A DNA stretch of 41,976 nt from Flavobacteriales bacterium (GCA_004214185.1 SGZG01000009.1:1-41976), one strand, 5' to 3'. Counted from the first letter of the stretch, positions 28,024-39,271 are shown. A program made the numbers and translations. The notes: a model not told the origin generated them from the sequence alone.

Positions 28024-29447
28024 TGAGGTCTAAAAGGTTTTTACTGCTATTTATTTTAATTCCAATTTTTGGATTGTCTCAAAATCCTGATGTCGAAATT
28101 GAATCCGATATTAATATTAAATTTATTGAGCATAATGTAAAAAGAAAGCAAACTTTATTTACCATTTCTAATTTATACAACGTACCAATTGATCTTATAA
28201 AAAAATACAATCCACAAATAAAAGGGGACAAGATTTCAAAAAGAATGGTACTTAAAATTCCCTTTATTACTAGATCAGATACCGAGAAAGTAATTAAAGA
28301 AACTTTAGCGAAGCAAGTTTCTAAATCAAAAAATAAAAAACTTAACCTGTTTGATAGCGTACCAAATAAAAAAAATATTTCTTTAGCTTTTATAGCTCCT
28401 TTTAATTTGGATAAGATTGATGTTGACTCTATTGAGAATGCTAAAAAATATTTAGAAAAATTAAATTTATCTACACTTTCTTTAGATTTTTACAGCGGAA
28501 CTTTATCAGCACTTGAAACTGCAAAAAAATTAGGAATAAAAATAAAGCTAGATACCTATGATAATAAAAATAGTTTTGAAGAAATCGACAGAATTTCAAA
28601 TATTAAAAAAATAAAAAATTATGATTTTATTATTGGTCCATTCATTCCAAGAAATATTAACAAACTTTCTTCAAATCTTCAAGGATTGGATGTTCCGATA
28701 ATATCTCCCCTAACTTCAAATGAAATAGAATTAAATGAAAATGTATTTCAATCTATACCAAGTAAGAGATTACAAAAAGAATTAATGTTTTCATATGTTG
28801 ATAGTTTAATAGTAAAAGATCCTGATCCTTGTGTTATGATTATTTACGATTCATCCTCAGAAAAACAAAAAGTAAAGCTCCTAGAACGTTTTCCTTATGC
28901 TGAATTGATTGACACTGATTTATCAGAGGGTCTAGTGGATCCTGAAATAACTGATTCTCTTCTTGTTACTAAAAAAAATAATTTAGTTTTTTTAGAATCT
29001 CAAAACCTAAATGTTATTACTAGTGTAAGTTCGATGTTGAATTCACAAATCTCAAACGAAAGAAATATTAAAATGTTGACCTCTTACAGATCTGAAATTT
29101 ATGAAAATGAAAATATTTCATTACAACACTTAGGAAATTTAAAATTTACATATCCAACATATTTTCTTCCGAAATTTGGTGAGGAATTAAGTGAATTAAA
29201 TAATGAGTTTTTGGCTAATTTTGGAAAACTTCCAAATAAAACAGCCATAAGAGCGTACGAAATTACTTTAGATTTAATTTTAAGAACATCATATCGAAGA
29301 AAATTAATAAAGTCAATTGATTTACCTGAAACTAAGTATTATCAAAACAGGTTTAAATATCAAACTTTTGAAAATGGTTTTATAAATAATTCTGTATTGC
29401 TCATTCAACATGATGACCTTGATGTCTTTGAAATAGATTTGAAATAA
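28023..29447 (+). CDS. Secreted LysM protein with periplasmic-binding-like domain
   Basis: The 474-residue product starts [20 protein letters not shown], a signal peptide with likely cleavage near residue 19. A LysM domain follows (about 35-78: HNVKRKQTLFTISNLYNVPI, LIKKYNPQIKGDKISKRMVL), expected to bind peptidoglycan. From about 105 the sequence (KKNISLAFIAPFNL, FYSGTLSALETAKKLGIKIK, FIIGPFIPRNINKL, PIISPLTSN) resembles the type-1 periplasmic-binding fold of amino-acid ABC substrate-binding proteins. The start ATG overlaps the guaA stop. Similar proteins follow guaA in other flavobacteria as I recall. Ligand unknown. Confidence 0.85.
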   Translation: MRSKRFLLLFILIPIFGLSQNPDVEIESDINIKFIEHNVKRKQTLFTISNLYNVPIDLIKKYNPQIKGDKISKRMVLKIPFITRSDTEKVIKETLAKQVSKSKNKKLNLFDSVPNKKNISLAFIAPFNLDKIDVDSIENAKKYLEKLNLSTLSLDFYSGTLSALETAKKLGIKIKLDTYDNKNSFEEIDRISNIKKIKNYDFIIGPFIPRNINKLSSNLQGLDVPIISPLTSNEIELNENVFQSIPSKRLQKELMFSYVDSLIVKDPDPCVMIIYDSSSEKQKVKLLERFPYAELIDTDLSEGLVDPEITDSLLVTKKNNLVFLESQNLNVITSVSSMLNSQISNERNIKMLTSYRSEIYENENISLQHLGNLKFTYPTYFLPKFGEELSELNNEFLANFGKLPNKTAIRAYEITLDLILRTSYRRKLIKSIDLPETKYYQNRFKYQTFENGFINNSVLLIQHDDLDVFEIDLK

Positions 29448-29493
29448 TAACTTTCTTCTCAATTGAAATACTTAGATAGTCACATTCTTTTTG

Positions 29494-29501
29494 TATTTTT
29501 G
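29494..29501 (+). promoter_or_regulatory. Candidate -7 box of pyrG
   Basis: TATTTTTG matches TAnnTTTG exactly and ends 17 bases before the pyrG ATG. The nearest TTG upstream (29463-29465) is 28 bases away, too far for a standard -33, so this rests on the -7 box alone. Confidence 0.4.
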
Positions 29502-29515
29502 ATCGCTTAAAATGA

Positions 29516-31135
<1,620 letters not shown>

Positions 31136-31136
31136 T

Positions 31137-32960
31137 ATGGAGGAAAACAAAATTGATGTATATCAAATAATAGGTTTTTTATTATTAATAGCTGCTATTT
31201 TTTGGTGGTTTAACGTAACTATTCCAGATCTAGAAAAATCTGCTAATGCCGAAAATCAAACTAATGTCCGAGAAAATCAATCGGAAATTATGATTGAAAA
31301 AGATATCTTGGATCTATCTGACATTTCTAGTGCATCTAATAATGAGGTTTCTAATACTATTGGTTTAATGGATAATCAAGAAATTAGTGTAGAGAATAAA
31401 GACGTTGTTTTTAAATTCAATTCAAAAGGTGGTGGCTTAACTCAAGTTCAGCTTAAAGGCTATTCTAACTACAAGGAGGAACCTTTGTTCATTGTTAATG
31501 ATAATCAAAAAATTAATTTAAATTTTCAAACTAAAAATGGGTATGAGATAAATACCTCTGATTATAATTTCGAAATCGAACAGTTTGAAAGAGGGAATGT
31601 AAAAATTGTAATTATGAAATTACTAATTTCTGAATTCCAGTCGATTGCTTTTGAATACAAAATACCTGAAAACGGTTACATGATTGATTTTAATATTATT
31701 TCAAAAGGACTCTCCTCGTTTATAAATTATGATAAAAAAATTAATTTTAATTGGACTTTAAATGCTTTTAGACAAGCTAAAAGTGTTGATTATGAAAATA
31801 GATATAGTCAACTCTTATTTCAATATGATGGTGATGATACCGATTATCTTAGTTCTTATTCAGATTCTGATGATTCTGAAGATTCTGTAAATTGGATTTC
31901 TTATGGTCAACATTTTTTTAATTCAATTTTGGTATTTGATTCACCTATTGACAATGTTGAGTTTACTTCAACAAAACTTTTTGAAGATCAAGGCAAAGAT
32001 GTTGCATTTACAAAAAAATATTCATCAGTTATTCCTTTAGCTTTGAAAAATTCTGAGATTAATAGTAATATGAAATGGTATATTGGTCCAAACGATTATG
32101 ATATTTTAAAAAATTATGATAATAAGATTTATGATTCAATTTATTTTGGATGGGGTATTTTTGGATGGATCAACAGGTTTATCTATTTTCCTTTCTTTGG
32201 ATTTTTAGTTAAATATTTTTCAGCTGGTATAGCGGTAATTTTGATGACAATTGTAACTAGAATAGTTATGTCTCCAGTTACTTATAAGACCTATGTTTCT
32301 CAAGCTAGAATGAAAGTAATTAAGCCTGAAATTACTGAGTTGAATGAAAAATATAAGAATGATGCTGTTAAAAGACAACAAGAGACTATGAAGTTATATA
32401 ATAAAGCAGGTGCAAATCCATTATTAGGCTGTGTACCTGCGCTGTTACAGCTCCCTGTTTTTTATGCTTTGTTTTGTTTTTTTCCTATTGCTTTTCAGTT
32501 AAGAGGAAAATCTTTTTTATGGGCTGAAGATCTTTCATCATATGACACAATTGCTGAGCTTCCTTTTAGTATACCTTTTTATGGGGATCATATTAGTCTG
32601 TTGCCAATTTTAGCTTCTATTGCGATTTTTTTCTACACTAAGATGTCATCAGGGGCGCAAATGCAACCTACTCAGCCAGGAGTGCCAAATATGAAGTTTA
32701 TAATGTACTTGATGCCTGTAATGATGCTTTTCTTTTTTAATAATTATGCAAGTGCATTTAGTTTATATTATTTCATTTCTAATATTTTGACAATTCTCAT
32801 TATGATTTCTATTAAATATTTTATAATTGATGAGGACAAAATTAGGCTTCAGGTTCAGGAAAATAAAAATCGACCAAAAAAACAGAACAGATTTCAAAGA
32901 AAAATGCAAGAGATGATGGATGAAGCTGAAAGACAAAGAAAGCTACAAGGTAAAAGATAA
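31137..32960 (+). CDS. yidC: Membrane protein insertase YidC
   Basis: An Oxa1-family insertase that helps proteins enter the inner membrane with or without SecYEG. The first transmembrane segment is [16 protein letters not shown] (about 9-24). A large periplasmic domain spans about 70-340, including the acidic run [18 protein letters not shown] (about 237-254). The conserved five-span core follows (about 355-570), with [20 protein letters not shown] and [19 protein letters not shown]. The C-terminus is basic ([20 protein letters not shown]), suited to ribosome contact. 607 residues; start ATG 1 bp after pyrG. Confidence 0.97.
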   Translation: MEENKIDVYQIIGFLLLIAAIFWWFNVTIPDLEKSANAENQTNVRENQSEIMIEKDILDLSDISSASNNEVSNTIGLMDNQEISVENKDVVFKFNSKGGGLTQVQLKGYSNYKEEPLFIVNDNQKINLNFQTKNGYEINTSDYNFEIEQFERGNVKIVIMKLLISEFQSIAFEYKIPENGYMIDFNIISKGLSSFINYDKKINFNWTLNAFRQAKSVDYENRYSQLLFQYDGDDTDYLSSYSDSDDSEDSVNWISYGQHFFNSILVFDSPIDNVEFTSTKLFEDQGKDVAFTKKYSSVIPLALKNSEINSNMKWYIGPNDYDILKNYDNKIYDSIYFGWGIFGWINRFIYFPFFGFLVKYFSAGIAVILMTIVTRIVMSPVTYKTYVSQARMKVIKPEITELNEKYKNDAVKRQQETMKLYNKAGANPLLGCVPALLQLPVFYALFCFFPIAFQLRGKSFLWAEDLSSYDTIAELPFSIPFYGDHISLLPILASIAIFFYTKMSSGAQMQPTQPGVPNMKFIMYLMPVMMLFFFNNYASAFSLYYFISNILTILIMISIKYFIIDEDKIRLQVQENKNRPKKQNRFQRKMQEMMDEAERQRKLQGKR

Positions 32961-32970
32961 TTTCATTTTA

Positions 32971-34164
32971 ATGTCTAATAAAAACACAAGAGTTGTTGTT
33001 GCTCTTTCAGGAGGAGTTGATTCTAGTGTAGCAGCCTATCTGTTGGTTAAGCAAGGATATGACGTGATTGGTATTTTTATGAAAAACTGGCATGATGAGT
33101 CTGTGACTATTTCAAACGAATGTCCTTGGGTTGAGGACAGTTATGACGCTATGATGGTCGCAGAAAAGTTATCAATCCCCTTCCAAACAGTTGATCTAAG
33201 TAAAGAGTATCAAGAAAGAATAATTGACTATATGTTTAGTGAGTATAGAAACGGAAATACTCCAAATCCTGATATTTTGTGTAATCGAGAAATCAAGTTT
33301 GATGTTTTTTTAAAAATAGCTGAATCTTTGGAAGCTGATTATGTAGCAACTGGACATTATTGTAGAGTTACTAAACAAAAATTTAACAACGAAACTATAT
33401 TTAGCCTAAAATCTGGCAAAGATTCTAATAAAGATCAATCTTATTTTTTGTGTCAGTTAAATCAAATACAGTTGTCAAAGGTAATGTTTCCAATCGGAGA
33501 TCTAAATAAAACAGAGGTAAGAGAAATAGCAAGGAAACAAAACTTAATAACAGCAGAAAAAAAAGACTCACAAGGATTGTGTTTTGTCGGAAAGGTTAAA
33601 TTACCAGATTTTTTACAACAAAAATTGAAAGTAAAAAAAGGAAAAGTTGTTTTGATTTCTAAAACCGATAAAATTTATAAAAACTTAAATGATTACAACG
33701 ATTTATCATTTGACAATCTTAATTTTTTGTCTGATCCTTATAATTACTCAAATGTAAATGGTTCTGTTGTTGGAGAACATCAAGGTGCTCATTTTTACAC
33801 TACAGGACAAAGGAAAGGTCTTGCGATTGGTGGAACTAAAGAACCATTATTTGTAATAGGTACTGACGTGATTAATAATATTGTATATGTCGGAGAGGGG
33901 AAAAGTCATCCAGGTCTTTACAGGAAAGTCTTAAGAGTATCAAATTCAAACTTTCACCAAATAAGAGAAGATTATAATTATAAAAATGATTCATTTTTCG
34001 ATACAAGAATAAGATATCGTCAGCCTTTTCAAAAATCAAAAATTATTTTTGCTGAAAATAATGTTTATTTTGTTTTTGAAAATCCTCAGTCTGCTATTAC
34101 TAAGGGTCAGTTTGTAGCTTGGTACAAAAATGAAGAACTATTGGGTTCTGGAGTTATTGATTAG
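32971..34164 (+). CDS. mnmA: tRNA-specific 2-thiouridylase MnmA
   Basis: Adds the 2-thio group to wobble uridine-34 of Lys, Glu and Gln tRNAs. Motifs: the PP-loop [18 protein letters not shown] (8-25), nucleophile Cys104 in [23 protein letters not shown], and persulfide-bearing Cys204 in [10 protein letters not shown], with the C-terminal beta-barrel domain [13 protein letters not shown] onward. The start is ATG 32971 ([10 protein letters not shown], 397 residues), 10 bases after yidC; a more upstream in-frame ATG lies inside yidC and adds an unrelated lysine-rich stretch. The stop lies one base from that of convergent lysA. Confidence 0.96.
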   Translation: MSNKNTRVVVALSGGVDSSVAAYLLVKQGYDVIGIFMKNWHDESVTISNECPWVEDSYDAMMVAEKLSIPFQTVDLSKEYQERIIDYMFSEYRNGNTPNPDILCNREIKFDVFLKIAESLEADYVATGHYCRVTKQKFNNETIFSLKSGKDSNKDQSYFLCQLNQIQLSKVMFPIGDLNKTEVREIARKQNLITAEKKDSQGLCFVGKVKLPDFLQQKLKVKKGKVVLISKTDKIYKNLNDYNDLSFDNLNFLSDPYNYSNVNGSVVGEHQGAHFYTTGQRKGLAIGGTKEPLFVIGTDVINNIVYVGEGKSHPGLYRKVLRVSNSNFHQIREDYNYKNDSFFDTRIRYRQPFQKSKIIFAENNVYFVFENPQSAITKGQFVAWYKNEELLGSGVID

Positions 34165-34165
34165 A

Positions 34166-35371
34166 TTAAATATCAATTTCAACTTGATTTTTTAAAATAT
34201 CATCTATGGTTTCTCGTTTTCTTATTTCTATGGCTTTATTGTTTAAAAATAAAATTTCAGAGGGTTTGTACCTAGAATTATAATTGCTAGCCATTGTGAA
34301 ACAATATGCGCCTGCATTTTTGAAGCATAATACATCGTTTTCACTTATTTTAGAAATTCTTTTATTATTTGCAAATGTGTCAGTTTCACATATATACCCA
34401 ACAACTGAGTAAAATCTTTCATTATCATTTGGATTTGAAATATTAATTATATCATGATTTGATCCGTACATCATTGGTCTTACAAAATGATTAAATCCTG
34501 AGTCAACTTGAGCAAATACTGTTGATGTTGTTTGTTTTATAGAATTTACAGAACACAAAAAATTTCCAGCTTCGCTGACTAGAAATTTTCCAGGTTCAAA
34601 AGCTAGGGTTAATTCTTTTCCATAATCTTTGCAGAAATTATTAAATCTTTTAGACAACTTACTTCCTAATTCTTCAATATTAGTTTCGTTGTCCCCTGGA
34701 TAATATGGAACTTTGAATCCACTACCAAAATCAATAAAATCCAAGTTTTCAAATTTCGACGCGGCTTCAAAAAGAATCTCAGCTGCATGAATAAAAACTT
34801 CAATATCAAGTATGTCGCTTCCAGTGTGCATATGGATTCCGTTTACTTTGATATTTGTGTTTTTTACTATTCTTAAAAGCAGTGGAATTTGATGTATGCT
34901 TATTCCAAATTTTGAGTCGATATGACCAACGGAGATTTTGTTATTGCCTCCTGCCATAACATGAGGGTTAATTCGAATACAAATTGGGATATTTGGATTT
35001 AAGCTCCCAAATTGCTCTAGAACATTCAAATTGTCAATGTTTATATTTACACCCATCTCAGATACTTTTTGAATTTCATCAATTGAAACTCCGTTGGGAG
35101 TATATATTATTTTTTCTGGACTGAAACCTGCTTTTATTCCTAAAAGAACTTCTTGGACCGATACTGTATCAATGCCAGCTCCTAAATTTTTTATAAATTT
35201 TAATATTGATATGTTGGAAAGAGCTTTAACGGCATAGTTGATTCTTAAATTGTTTACGCTTTTAAAAGAATTTGTTAGTCTCTTATATTGAAATTCAATT
35301 TTGGAGGCGTCATAAACATATGTTGGAGTACCAAATTCTTTGGCGATTTTTAATAAATTTTCATTTTTCAT
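34166..35371 (-). CDS. lysA: Diaminopimelate decarboxylase
   Basis: PLP-dependent enzyme giving lysine from meso-diaminopimelate. The PLP lysine is Lys49 in NYAVKALSN. Other active-site blocks are GIHMHTGSDI, FIDFGSGFKVPYYPGD, LAFEPGKFLVSEAG, and the C-terminal CETDTFA and KNAGAYCFTMASNYNSR. The 401 residues are full length. The ATG start at 35371 lies just 4 bases after an exact -7 box. It is transcribed away from sucC. Confidence 0.95.
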   Translation of the reverse strand: MKNENLLKIAKEFGTPTYVYDASKIEFQYKRLTNSFKSVNNLRINYAVKALSNISILKFIKNLGAGIDTVSVQEVLLGIKAGFSPEKIIYTPNGVSIDEIQKVSEMGVNINIDNLNVLEQFGSLNPNIPICIRINPHVMAGGNNKISVGHIDSKFGISIHQIPLLLRIVKNTNIKVNGIHMHTGSDILDIEVFIHAAEILFEAASKFENLDFIDFGSGFKVPYYPGDNETNIEELGSKLSKRFNNFCKDYGKELTLAFEPGKFLVSEAGNFLCSVNSIKQTTSTVFAQVDSGFNHFVRPMMYGSNHDIINISNPNDNERFYSVVGYICETDTFANNKRISKISENDVLCFKNAGAYCFTMASNYNSRYKPSEILFLNNKAIEIRKRETIDDILKNQVEIDI

Positions 35372-35375
35372 TTTG

Positions 35376-35383
35376 CAAATCTA
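35376..35383 (-). promoter_or_regulatory. Candidate -7 box of lysA, predicted leaderless
   Basis: The minus strand reads TAGATTTG, an exact TAnnTTTG match, followed by four bases and the lysA ATG. The -33 region is A/T-only with no clear TTTG. Confidence 0.5.
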
Positions 35384-35481
35384 TGTCAAGATTTATTTTT
35401 TGAATAAAAAAAATATTAATATTATAAAAATAAAACAAAATGTTATATATATAACTTTATTAAATCATTGTTAATCTATTT

Positions 35482-35502
35482 TATAAGTGATATTCACTTA
35501 TA
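35482..35502. promoter_or_regulatory. Palindromic operator candidate in the sucC promoter
   Basis: Perfect 9-bp arms TATAAGTGA (35482-35490) and TCACTTATA (35494-35502) around TAT. The right arm overlaps the first half of the sucC -7 box (35499-35506), so a protein bound here would block RNA polymerase. The low G/C content makes an RNA hairpin function less likely than DNA binding. Confidence 0.45.
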
Positions 35503-35506
35503 TTTG
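35499..35506 (+). promoter_or_regulatory. Candidate -7 box of sucC
   Basis: TATATTTG, an exact TAnnTTTG match, ending 15 bases before the true sucC ATG at 35522. No TTTG lies at the proper -33 distance, which is compatible with an activator- or repressor-controlled promoter. Confidence 0.5.
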
Positions 35507-35521
35507 TTTCAAATTTTAAGT

Positions 35522-36712
35522 ATGAATCTTCACGAATATCAGGGGAAAAATATTCTCAATCAACACGGGGTTAGAATACAAAGAGGCGTAGTTCTTGACA
35601 ATATTGATCAAATTGAAAAATTGTCAAAAGAACTCATTGATGAAACTGGCACAAATTGGTTTGTTGTTAAAGCTCAAATTCATGCTGGTGGTCGAGGTAA
35701 AGGTGGAGGAGTTAAGCTTGCAAAAAACATGGCTGAACTCAAAGAAGTAGCCTCTAGTATTTTAGGTATGAATTTAGTAACCCCGCAGACTTCAAAAGAA
35801 GGTAAGCTAGTTAGTAAGGTTTTAGTTTGCGAAGATGTTTATTATCCAGGAGAATTTGAAACAGAAGAATTTTATGTTTCTATTTTGCTAAACAGAAATA
35901 CTGGAAATAATATGATTATGTATTCAACTGAGGGAGGAATGGATATTGAAACTGTTGCTGAAAATACACCAGATTTAATTTTTTATGAGGATATTGATCC
36001 AAGTTTAGGGATACAACCTTTCCAAGCTAGAAAAGTGGCTTTTAATTTAGGTCTCGGCGGTGAAGCCTTTAAAGAAATGGTTAAGTTCATAACTCTTTTG
36101 TATAAATCCTATGTTTCATCTGACTCATCATTATTTGAAATTAATCCTGTTTTAAAAACATCTGACAATAAAATTATGGCTGTTGATGCCAAAGTTACTT
36201 TAGATGACAATTCATTATTCAGACATAAAGAATATCTGAGTTGGAGAGATTTGAAAGAAGAAAACCCTGTTGAAACTGAGGCAAGAGAAGTGGGATTAAA
36301 CTATGTGGATTTAGACGGAAATGTTGGTTGTATGGTTAATGGTGCTGGTTTAGCAATGGCTACTATGGACTTAATTAAACAATCTGGAGGAGAGCCTGCA
36401 AACTTCTTAGACGTTGGTGGAACTGCTGACGCTAAAAGAGTTGAGATTGCATTCAGATTAATTTTAAGAGACCCAAACGTTAAAGCTATTTTAGTTAACA
36501 TTTTTGGAGGAATAGTTAGGTGTGATCGTGTTGCTCAAGGTATTGTCGATGCCTACAATAATTTAAAAGATATTGATGTACCTATTATAGTTAGATTACA
36601 AGGAACAAACTCAGAACTCGCCAAAGAAATAATAGATAATTGTGATTTTAAAGTTTATAGCGCCGTGGAATTTCAAGAAGCTGCTGATAAAATTCAAGAG
36701 GTACTTTCTTAA
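35522..36712 (+). CDS. sucC: Succinyl-CoA synthetase beta subunit (ADP/GDP-forming)
   Basis: The nucleotide-binding subunit of the TCA-cycle enzyme that couples succinyl-CoA cleavage to ATP or GDP synthesis. The ATP-grasp domain includes MNLHEYQGKNILNQHGV and KAQIHAGGRGKGGGVKLA. The CoA-ligase part has NGAGLAMATMDLIKQSGGEP, NFLDVGGTADAKRV and LVNIFGGIVRCD. The start is ATG 35522 (396 residues). The frame extends upstream to a TTG at 35468, but that would place the -7 box inside the gene and gives a non-family N-terminus. The alpha subunit (sucD) is not adjacent; hsp20 follows. Confidence 0.96.
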   Translation: MNLHEYQGKNILNQHGVRIQRGVVLDNIDQIEKLSKELIDETGTNWFVVKAQIHAGGRGKGGGVKLAKNMAELKEVASSILGMNLVTPQTSKEGKLVSKVLVCEDVYYPGEFETEEFYVSILLNRNTGNNMIMYSTEGGMDIETVAENTPDLIFYEDIDPSLGIQPFQARKVAFNLGLGGEAFKEMVKFITLLYKSYVSSDSSLFEINPVLKTSDNKIMAVDAKVTLDDNSLFRHKEYLSWRDLKEENPVETEAREVGLNYVDLDGNVGCMVNGAGLAMATMDLIKQSGGEPANFLDVGGTADAKRVEIAFRLILRDPNVKAILVNIFGGIVRCDRVAQGIVDAYNNLKDIDVPIIVRLQGTNSELAKEIIDNCDFKVYSAVEFQEAADKIQEVLS

Positions 36713-36716
36713 TTAA

Positions 36717-36788
36717 CGACAAAATGTCACTATTTTTCTATATTTTAATGACATAATGACACTAATTTTAAGTTGGCATTTCATTTGA
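36717..36788 (+). promoter_or_regulatory. hsp20 stress-promoter module (two TGWCA pairs + TTGG...TTTGA)
   Basis: Two 13-bp boxes, CGACAAAATGTCA (36717-36729) and TGACATAATGACA (36749-36761), lie 32 bp apart centre to centre, about three helical turns. Eleven bases after the second begins TTGGCATTTCATTTGACT (36773-36790), with GG and GA 10 bases apart. The htpG promoter has the same box, spacer length and core. The core resembles a sigma-54 -24/-12 element. Alternatively TTTG (36784-36787), 19 bases, TATGTTTA (36807-36814) reads as a housekeeping promoter with one mismatch. Confidence 0.6.
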
Positions 36789-36831
36789 CTATTATGAAAT
36801 GTAAAATATGTTTAACTTAAAATAATACATT

Positions 36832-37251
36832 ATGAATTTAATTAGAAAACAACAAAATTTTTTACCATTTGTCTTTGATAACTTTTTTAGAGATACTTGG
36901 GACATTATGCCGGCAATTAATAATAATCATCCTGCAACCAATATAAAAGAAAGTGATAAAGATTTTATTATTGAATTTGCTATTCCTGGAAAGTCAAACG
37001 ATGATTTTGAAGTTGAATTAGATAAAAACTTATTAACTATAAAATCTAATGGAAGTGTTTCAGAAAATGATTATAACTATATGCAACAACAATTTAACTT
37101 TTCAACTTTTAGTAAATCATATGAACTTCCTGATTCAGTTGACTTAAATAAAATTGATTCTCATTATCGAAACGGGATGCTTACAATATTTCTTCCAAAA
37201 AGAAAAGAGTTTCATGCTCAACCAAAAAGATTAATTTCGGTAAAAAAATAA
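36832..37251 (+). CDS. Small heat shock protein, Hsp20/alpha-crystallin family
   Basis: A 139-residue holdase that binds unfolding proteins. The alpha-crystallin domain spans about 35-130 (NIKESDKDFIIEFAIPGKSN, NLLTIKSNG, the oligomer-forming loop YRNGMLTIFLPK), after an N-terminal segment rich in Phe and Asn (RKQQNFLPFVFDNFFRDTW). It ends PKRLISVKK, matching the usual I-x-V tail. It sits alone between a complex promoter region and a terminator, so it is a single-gene unit. The ATG start follows an AT-rich leader with no Shine-Dalgarno sequence. Confidence 0.95.
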   Translation: MNLIRKQQNFLPFVFDNFFRDTWDIMPAINNNHPATNIKESDKDFIIEFAIPGKSNDDFEVELDKNLLTIKSNGSVSENDYNYMQQQFNFSTFSKSYELPDSVDLNKIDSHYRNGMLTIFLPKRKEFHAQPKRLISVKK

Positions 37252-37256
37252 TTAAT

Positions 37257-37293
37257 AAAAAAAGAGGGTAAATTTAAATTATCCTCTTTTTTT
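37257..37293. terminator. Bidirectional terminator between hsp20 and uvrB
   Basis: An A-rich tract, stem GAGGGTAA pairing with TTATCCTC (one G-T wobble) around a 7-base loop, then a long T tract. By symmetry it can stop transcripts from both sides. The T tract overlaps the uvrB stop codon (37292-37294). Confidence 0.85.
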
Positions 37294-39271
37294 ATTTTTT
37301 TAATTCTTTTATAATATCTCTTAATCTTGCTGCTTCTATAAAGTCAAGAGATTTAGCAGCAGCTTCCATTTTTTTTCTATATATATTAATTGATTTAACT
37401 TTTTCTTCATTTGACAGTTTTTTTAAATCAATTTGTTCATTTTTAATATTTTTTGATTCAGTATTTTTATTTTCAAAATCTTCTTTATCAAAAACTTCTT
37501 TTATTTTAGTTTTTAGTGGAGTTGGAATAATATTGTTTTTTAAATTAAATTCTTTTTGTTTTTTACGCCTATAATTTGTCTCATCAATAGTTTTTTTCAT
37601 GCTTTTAGTCAATTTATCAGCATAAAAAATTGCTTTTCCATTTACATTTCTAGCTGCCCTTCCTATTGTTTGTGTCAAAGACCGGTGACTTCTTAAAAAC
37701 CCTTCTTTATCCGCATCAATTATAGCCACAAGTGAAACTTCTGGAAGATCTAGCCCTTCTCTTAATAAATTAACTCCTACTAAAACATCAAAAAGTCCCT
37801 TCCTCAATCCTTGCATAATTTCAACTCTTTCAATTGTGTCGATATCACTGTGTATATACCTTGTCCTAATATCTATCTTACTTAAAAATTTTGTTAATTC
37901 TTCAGCCATTCTTTTGGTTAATGTAGTAACTAAAATTCTTTCATCTTTTTCAACTCTTAGCTGAATTTCATTTATCAAGTCATCTATTTGGTTTTTACTT
38001 TGTCTAATTTCAATAATTGGATCTAACAAACCTGTTGGTCTTATAATTTGTTCAGTAAAAATTCCTTCGGTTTTTTCTAATTCATAATCAGAAGGAGTTG
38101 CACTAACATATATAACTTGATTTTGAATTGACTCGAACTCATCATACTTTAACGGTCTATTATCCATTGCCGCAGGAAGTCTAAAACCGTATTCAACTAA
38201 ATTTTCTTTTCTGCTTCTATCACCTCCATACATTGCATGAACTTGTGAAAGTGTTACATGGCTTTCATCCACAATCATTAAATAATCTTCTGGAAAATAA
38301 TCAAGTAAACAAAATGGTCTTGTTCCAGCTGATCTTCCGTCAATATATCTAGAATAATTTTCAATTCCGGAACAATAACCTAATTCTTGAATCATTTCTA
38401 AATCGAAATTTGTTCTTTCTTCCAATCTTTTTGCTTCCAAGAATTTACCAATTTCTTTGAAGTAATCAATTTGATTTTTCAAGTCAAAACGAATTTCATC
38501 AATCGCATTTTGTAATACGTCAGGAGAGGTTGCAAACATATTTGCTGGATATATATTTAATTTTTCAACGGATTCAGTTATTTGTTTAGAGATGGGGTCA
38601 AAAATTTCAATCATTTCAATTTCGTCTCCAAAAAAATGAATTTTAAATGCATGATCTGCATAACTTGGAAAAATATCAACAATGTCTCCAGAAACTTTAA
38701 AAGTACCACTTATAAGTTGACTTGTAGTTCTTGAATATAGACTTTGAACCAAATTGTGAAGAAATTTAGTTCTTGAAATAATTTGATTTTTTTCAATTAG
38801 GATTATGTTTTTTTTAAACTCAACTGGATTACCAATTCCATATAAACAAGAAACAGAAGCAACAACAATAACATCTCTTTTTCCTGAAAGTAAAGATGAA
38901 GTTGTGCTTAATCTTAATTTTTCTATATTATCATTTATTGACAAATCTTTTTCAATATAAGTACCCGTAACAGGAAGGTATGCTTCAGGTTGGTAGTAAT
39001 CATAATATGAAACAAAATATTCAACTGAATTGGAAGGAAAATATTCTTTGAATTCTGAATATAGCTGAGCTGCTAATGTTTTGTTATGAGCTAAAACTAG
39101 AGTAGGTTTGTTTACCTTTTCAATTACATTAGCAATGGTAAAAGTTTTTCCTGAACCTGTTACGCCTTTCAGGGTTTGAAATTTGGAATTACTCATTAAA
39201 CCGTCAACTAATTGACTAATTGCTTCAGGCTGATCACCAGTTGGGCTATATTCAGATCTTAATTTAAACAA
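37292..39271 (-). CDS. uvrB: Excinuclease ABC subunit B
   Basis: The damage-verifying helicase-like subunit of nucleotide excision repair. The Walker A motif is GVTGSGKTFT (36-45). The beta-hairpin inserted into DNA lies in SYYDYYQPEAYLPVTGTYIE, the DEAD-like box is MIVDESHVTLSQ, and helicase motifs VGVNLLREGLDLPEVSLVAI and QTIGRAARN follow. The UVR domain that contacts UvrC closes the protein (about 622-657). The 659 residues are typical. The ATG start at 39271 gives MFKLRSEYSPTGDQPEAISQ, the expected N-terminus. Confidence 0.97.
   Translation of the reverse strand: MFKLRSEYSPTGDQPEAISQLVDGLMSNSKFQTLKGVTGSGKTFTIANVIEKVNKPTLVLAHNKTLAAQLYSEFKEYFPSNSVEYFVSYYDYYQPEAYLPVTGTYIEKDLSINDNIEKLRLSTTSSLLSGKRDVIVVASVSCLYGIGNPVEFKKNIILIEKNQIISRTKFLHNLVQSLYSRTTSQLISGTFKVSGDIVDIFPSYADHAFKIHFFGDEIEMIEIFDPISKQITESVEKLNIYPANMFATSPDVLQNAIDEIRFDLKNQIDYFKEIGKFLEAKRLEERTNFDLEMIQELGYCSGIENYSRYIDGRSAGTRPFCLLDYFPEDYLMIVDESHVTLSQVHAMYGGDRSRKENLVEYGFRLPAAMDNRPLKYDEFESIQNQVIYVSATPSDYELEKTEGIFTEQIIRPTGLLDPIIEIRQSKNQIDDLINEIQLRVEKDERILVTTLTKRMAEELTKFLSKIDIRTRYIHSDIDTIERVEIMQGLRKGLFDVLVGVNLLREGLDLPEVSLVAIIDADKEGFLRSHRSLTQTIGRAARNVNGKAIFYADKLTKSMKKTIDETNYRRKKQKEFNLKNNIIPTPLKTKIKEVFDKEDFENKNTESKNIKNEQIDLKKLSNEEKVKSINIYRKKMEAAAKSLDFIEAARLRDIIKELKK

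Noticed and set aside
31137-32960. Acidic Ser/Asp run in the YidC periplasmic domain as an insertion
   Set aside because: This loop is variable in flavobacterial YidC and the flanking fold is continuous, so it is ordinary divergence.
32920-32970. Upstream start for MnmA inside yidC
   Set aside because: The added residues are just another frame of the lysine-rich yidC tail. ATG 32971 gives the family N-terminus.
34156-34182. ATTGAT / ATCAAT inverted repeat between mnmA and lysA stops
   Set aside because: Only 6 bp, A/T-rich, and no T tract; expected by chance in this composition.
35468-35521. Extended N-terminus for SucC from TTG 35468
   Set aside because: It would make the -7 box and palindrome coding, and gives a hydrophobic leader unlike the family. 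ATG 35522 gives the standard MNLHEYQGK start.
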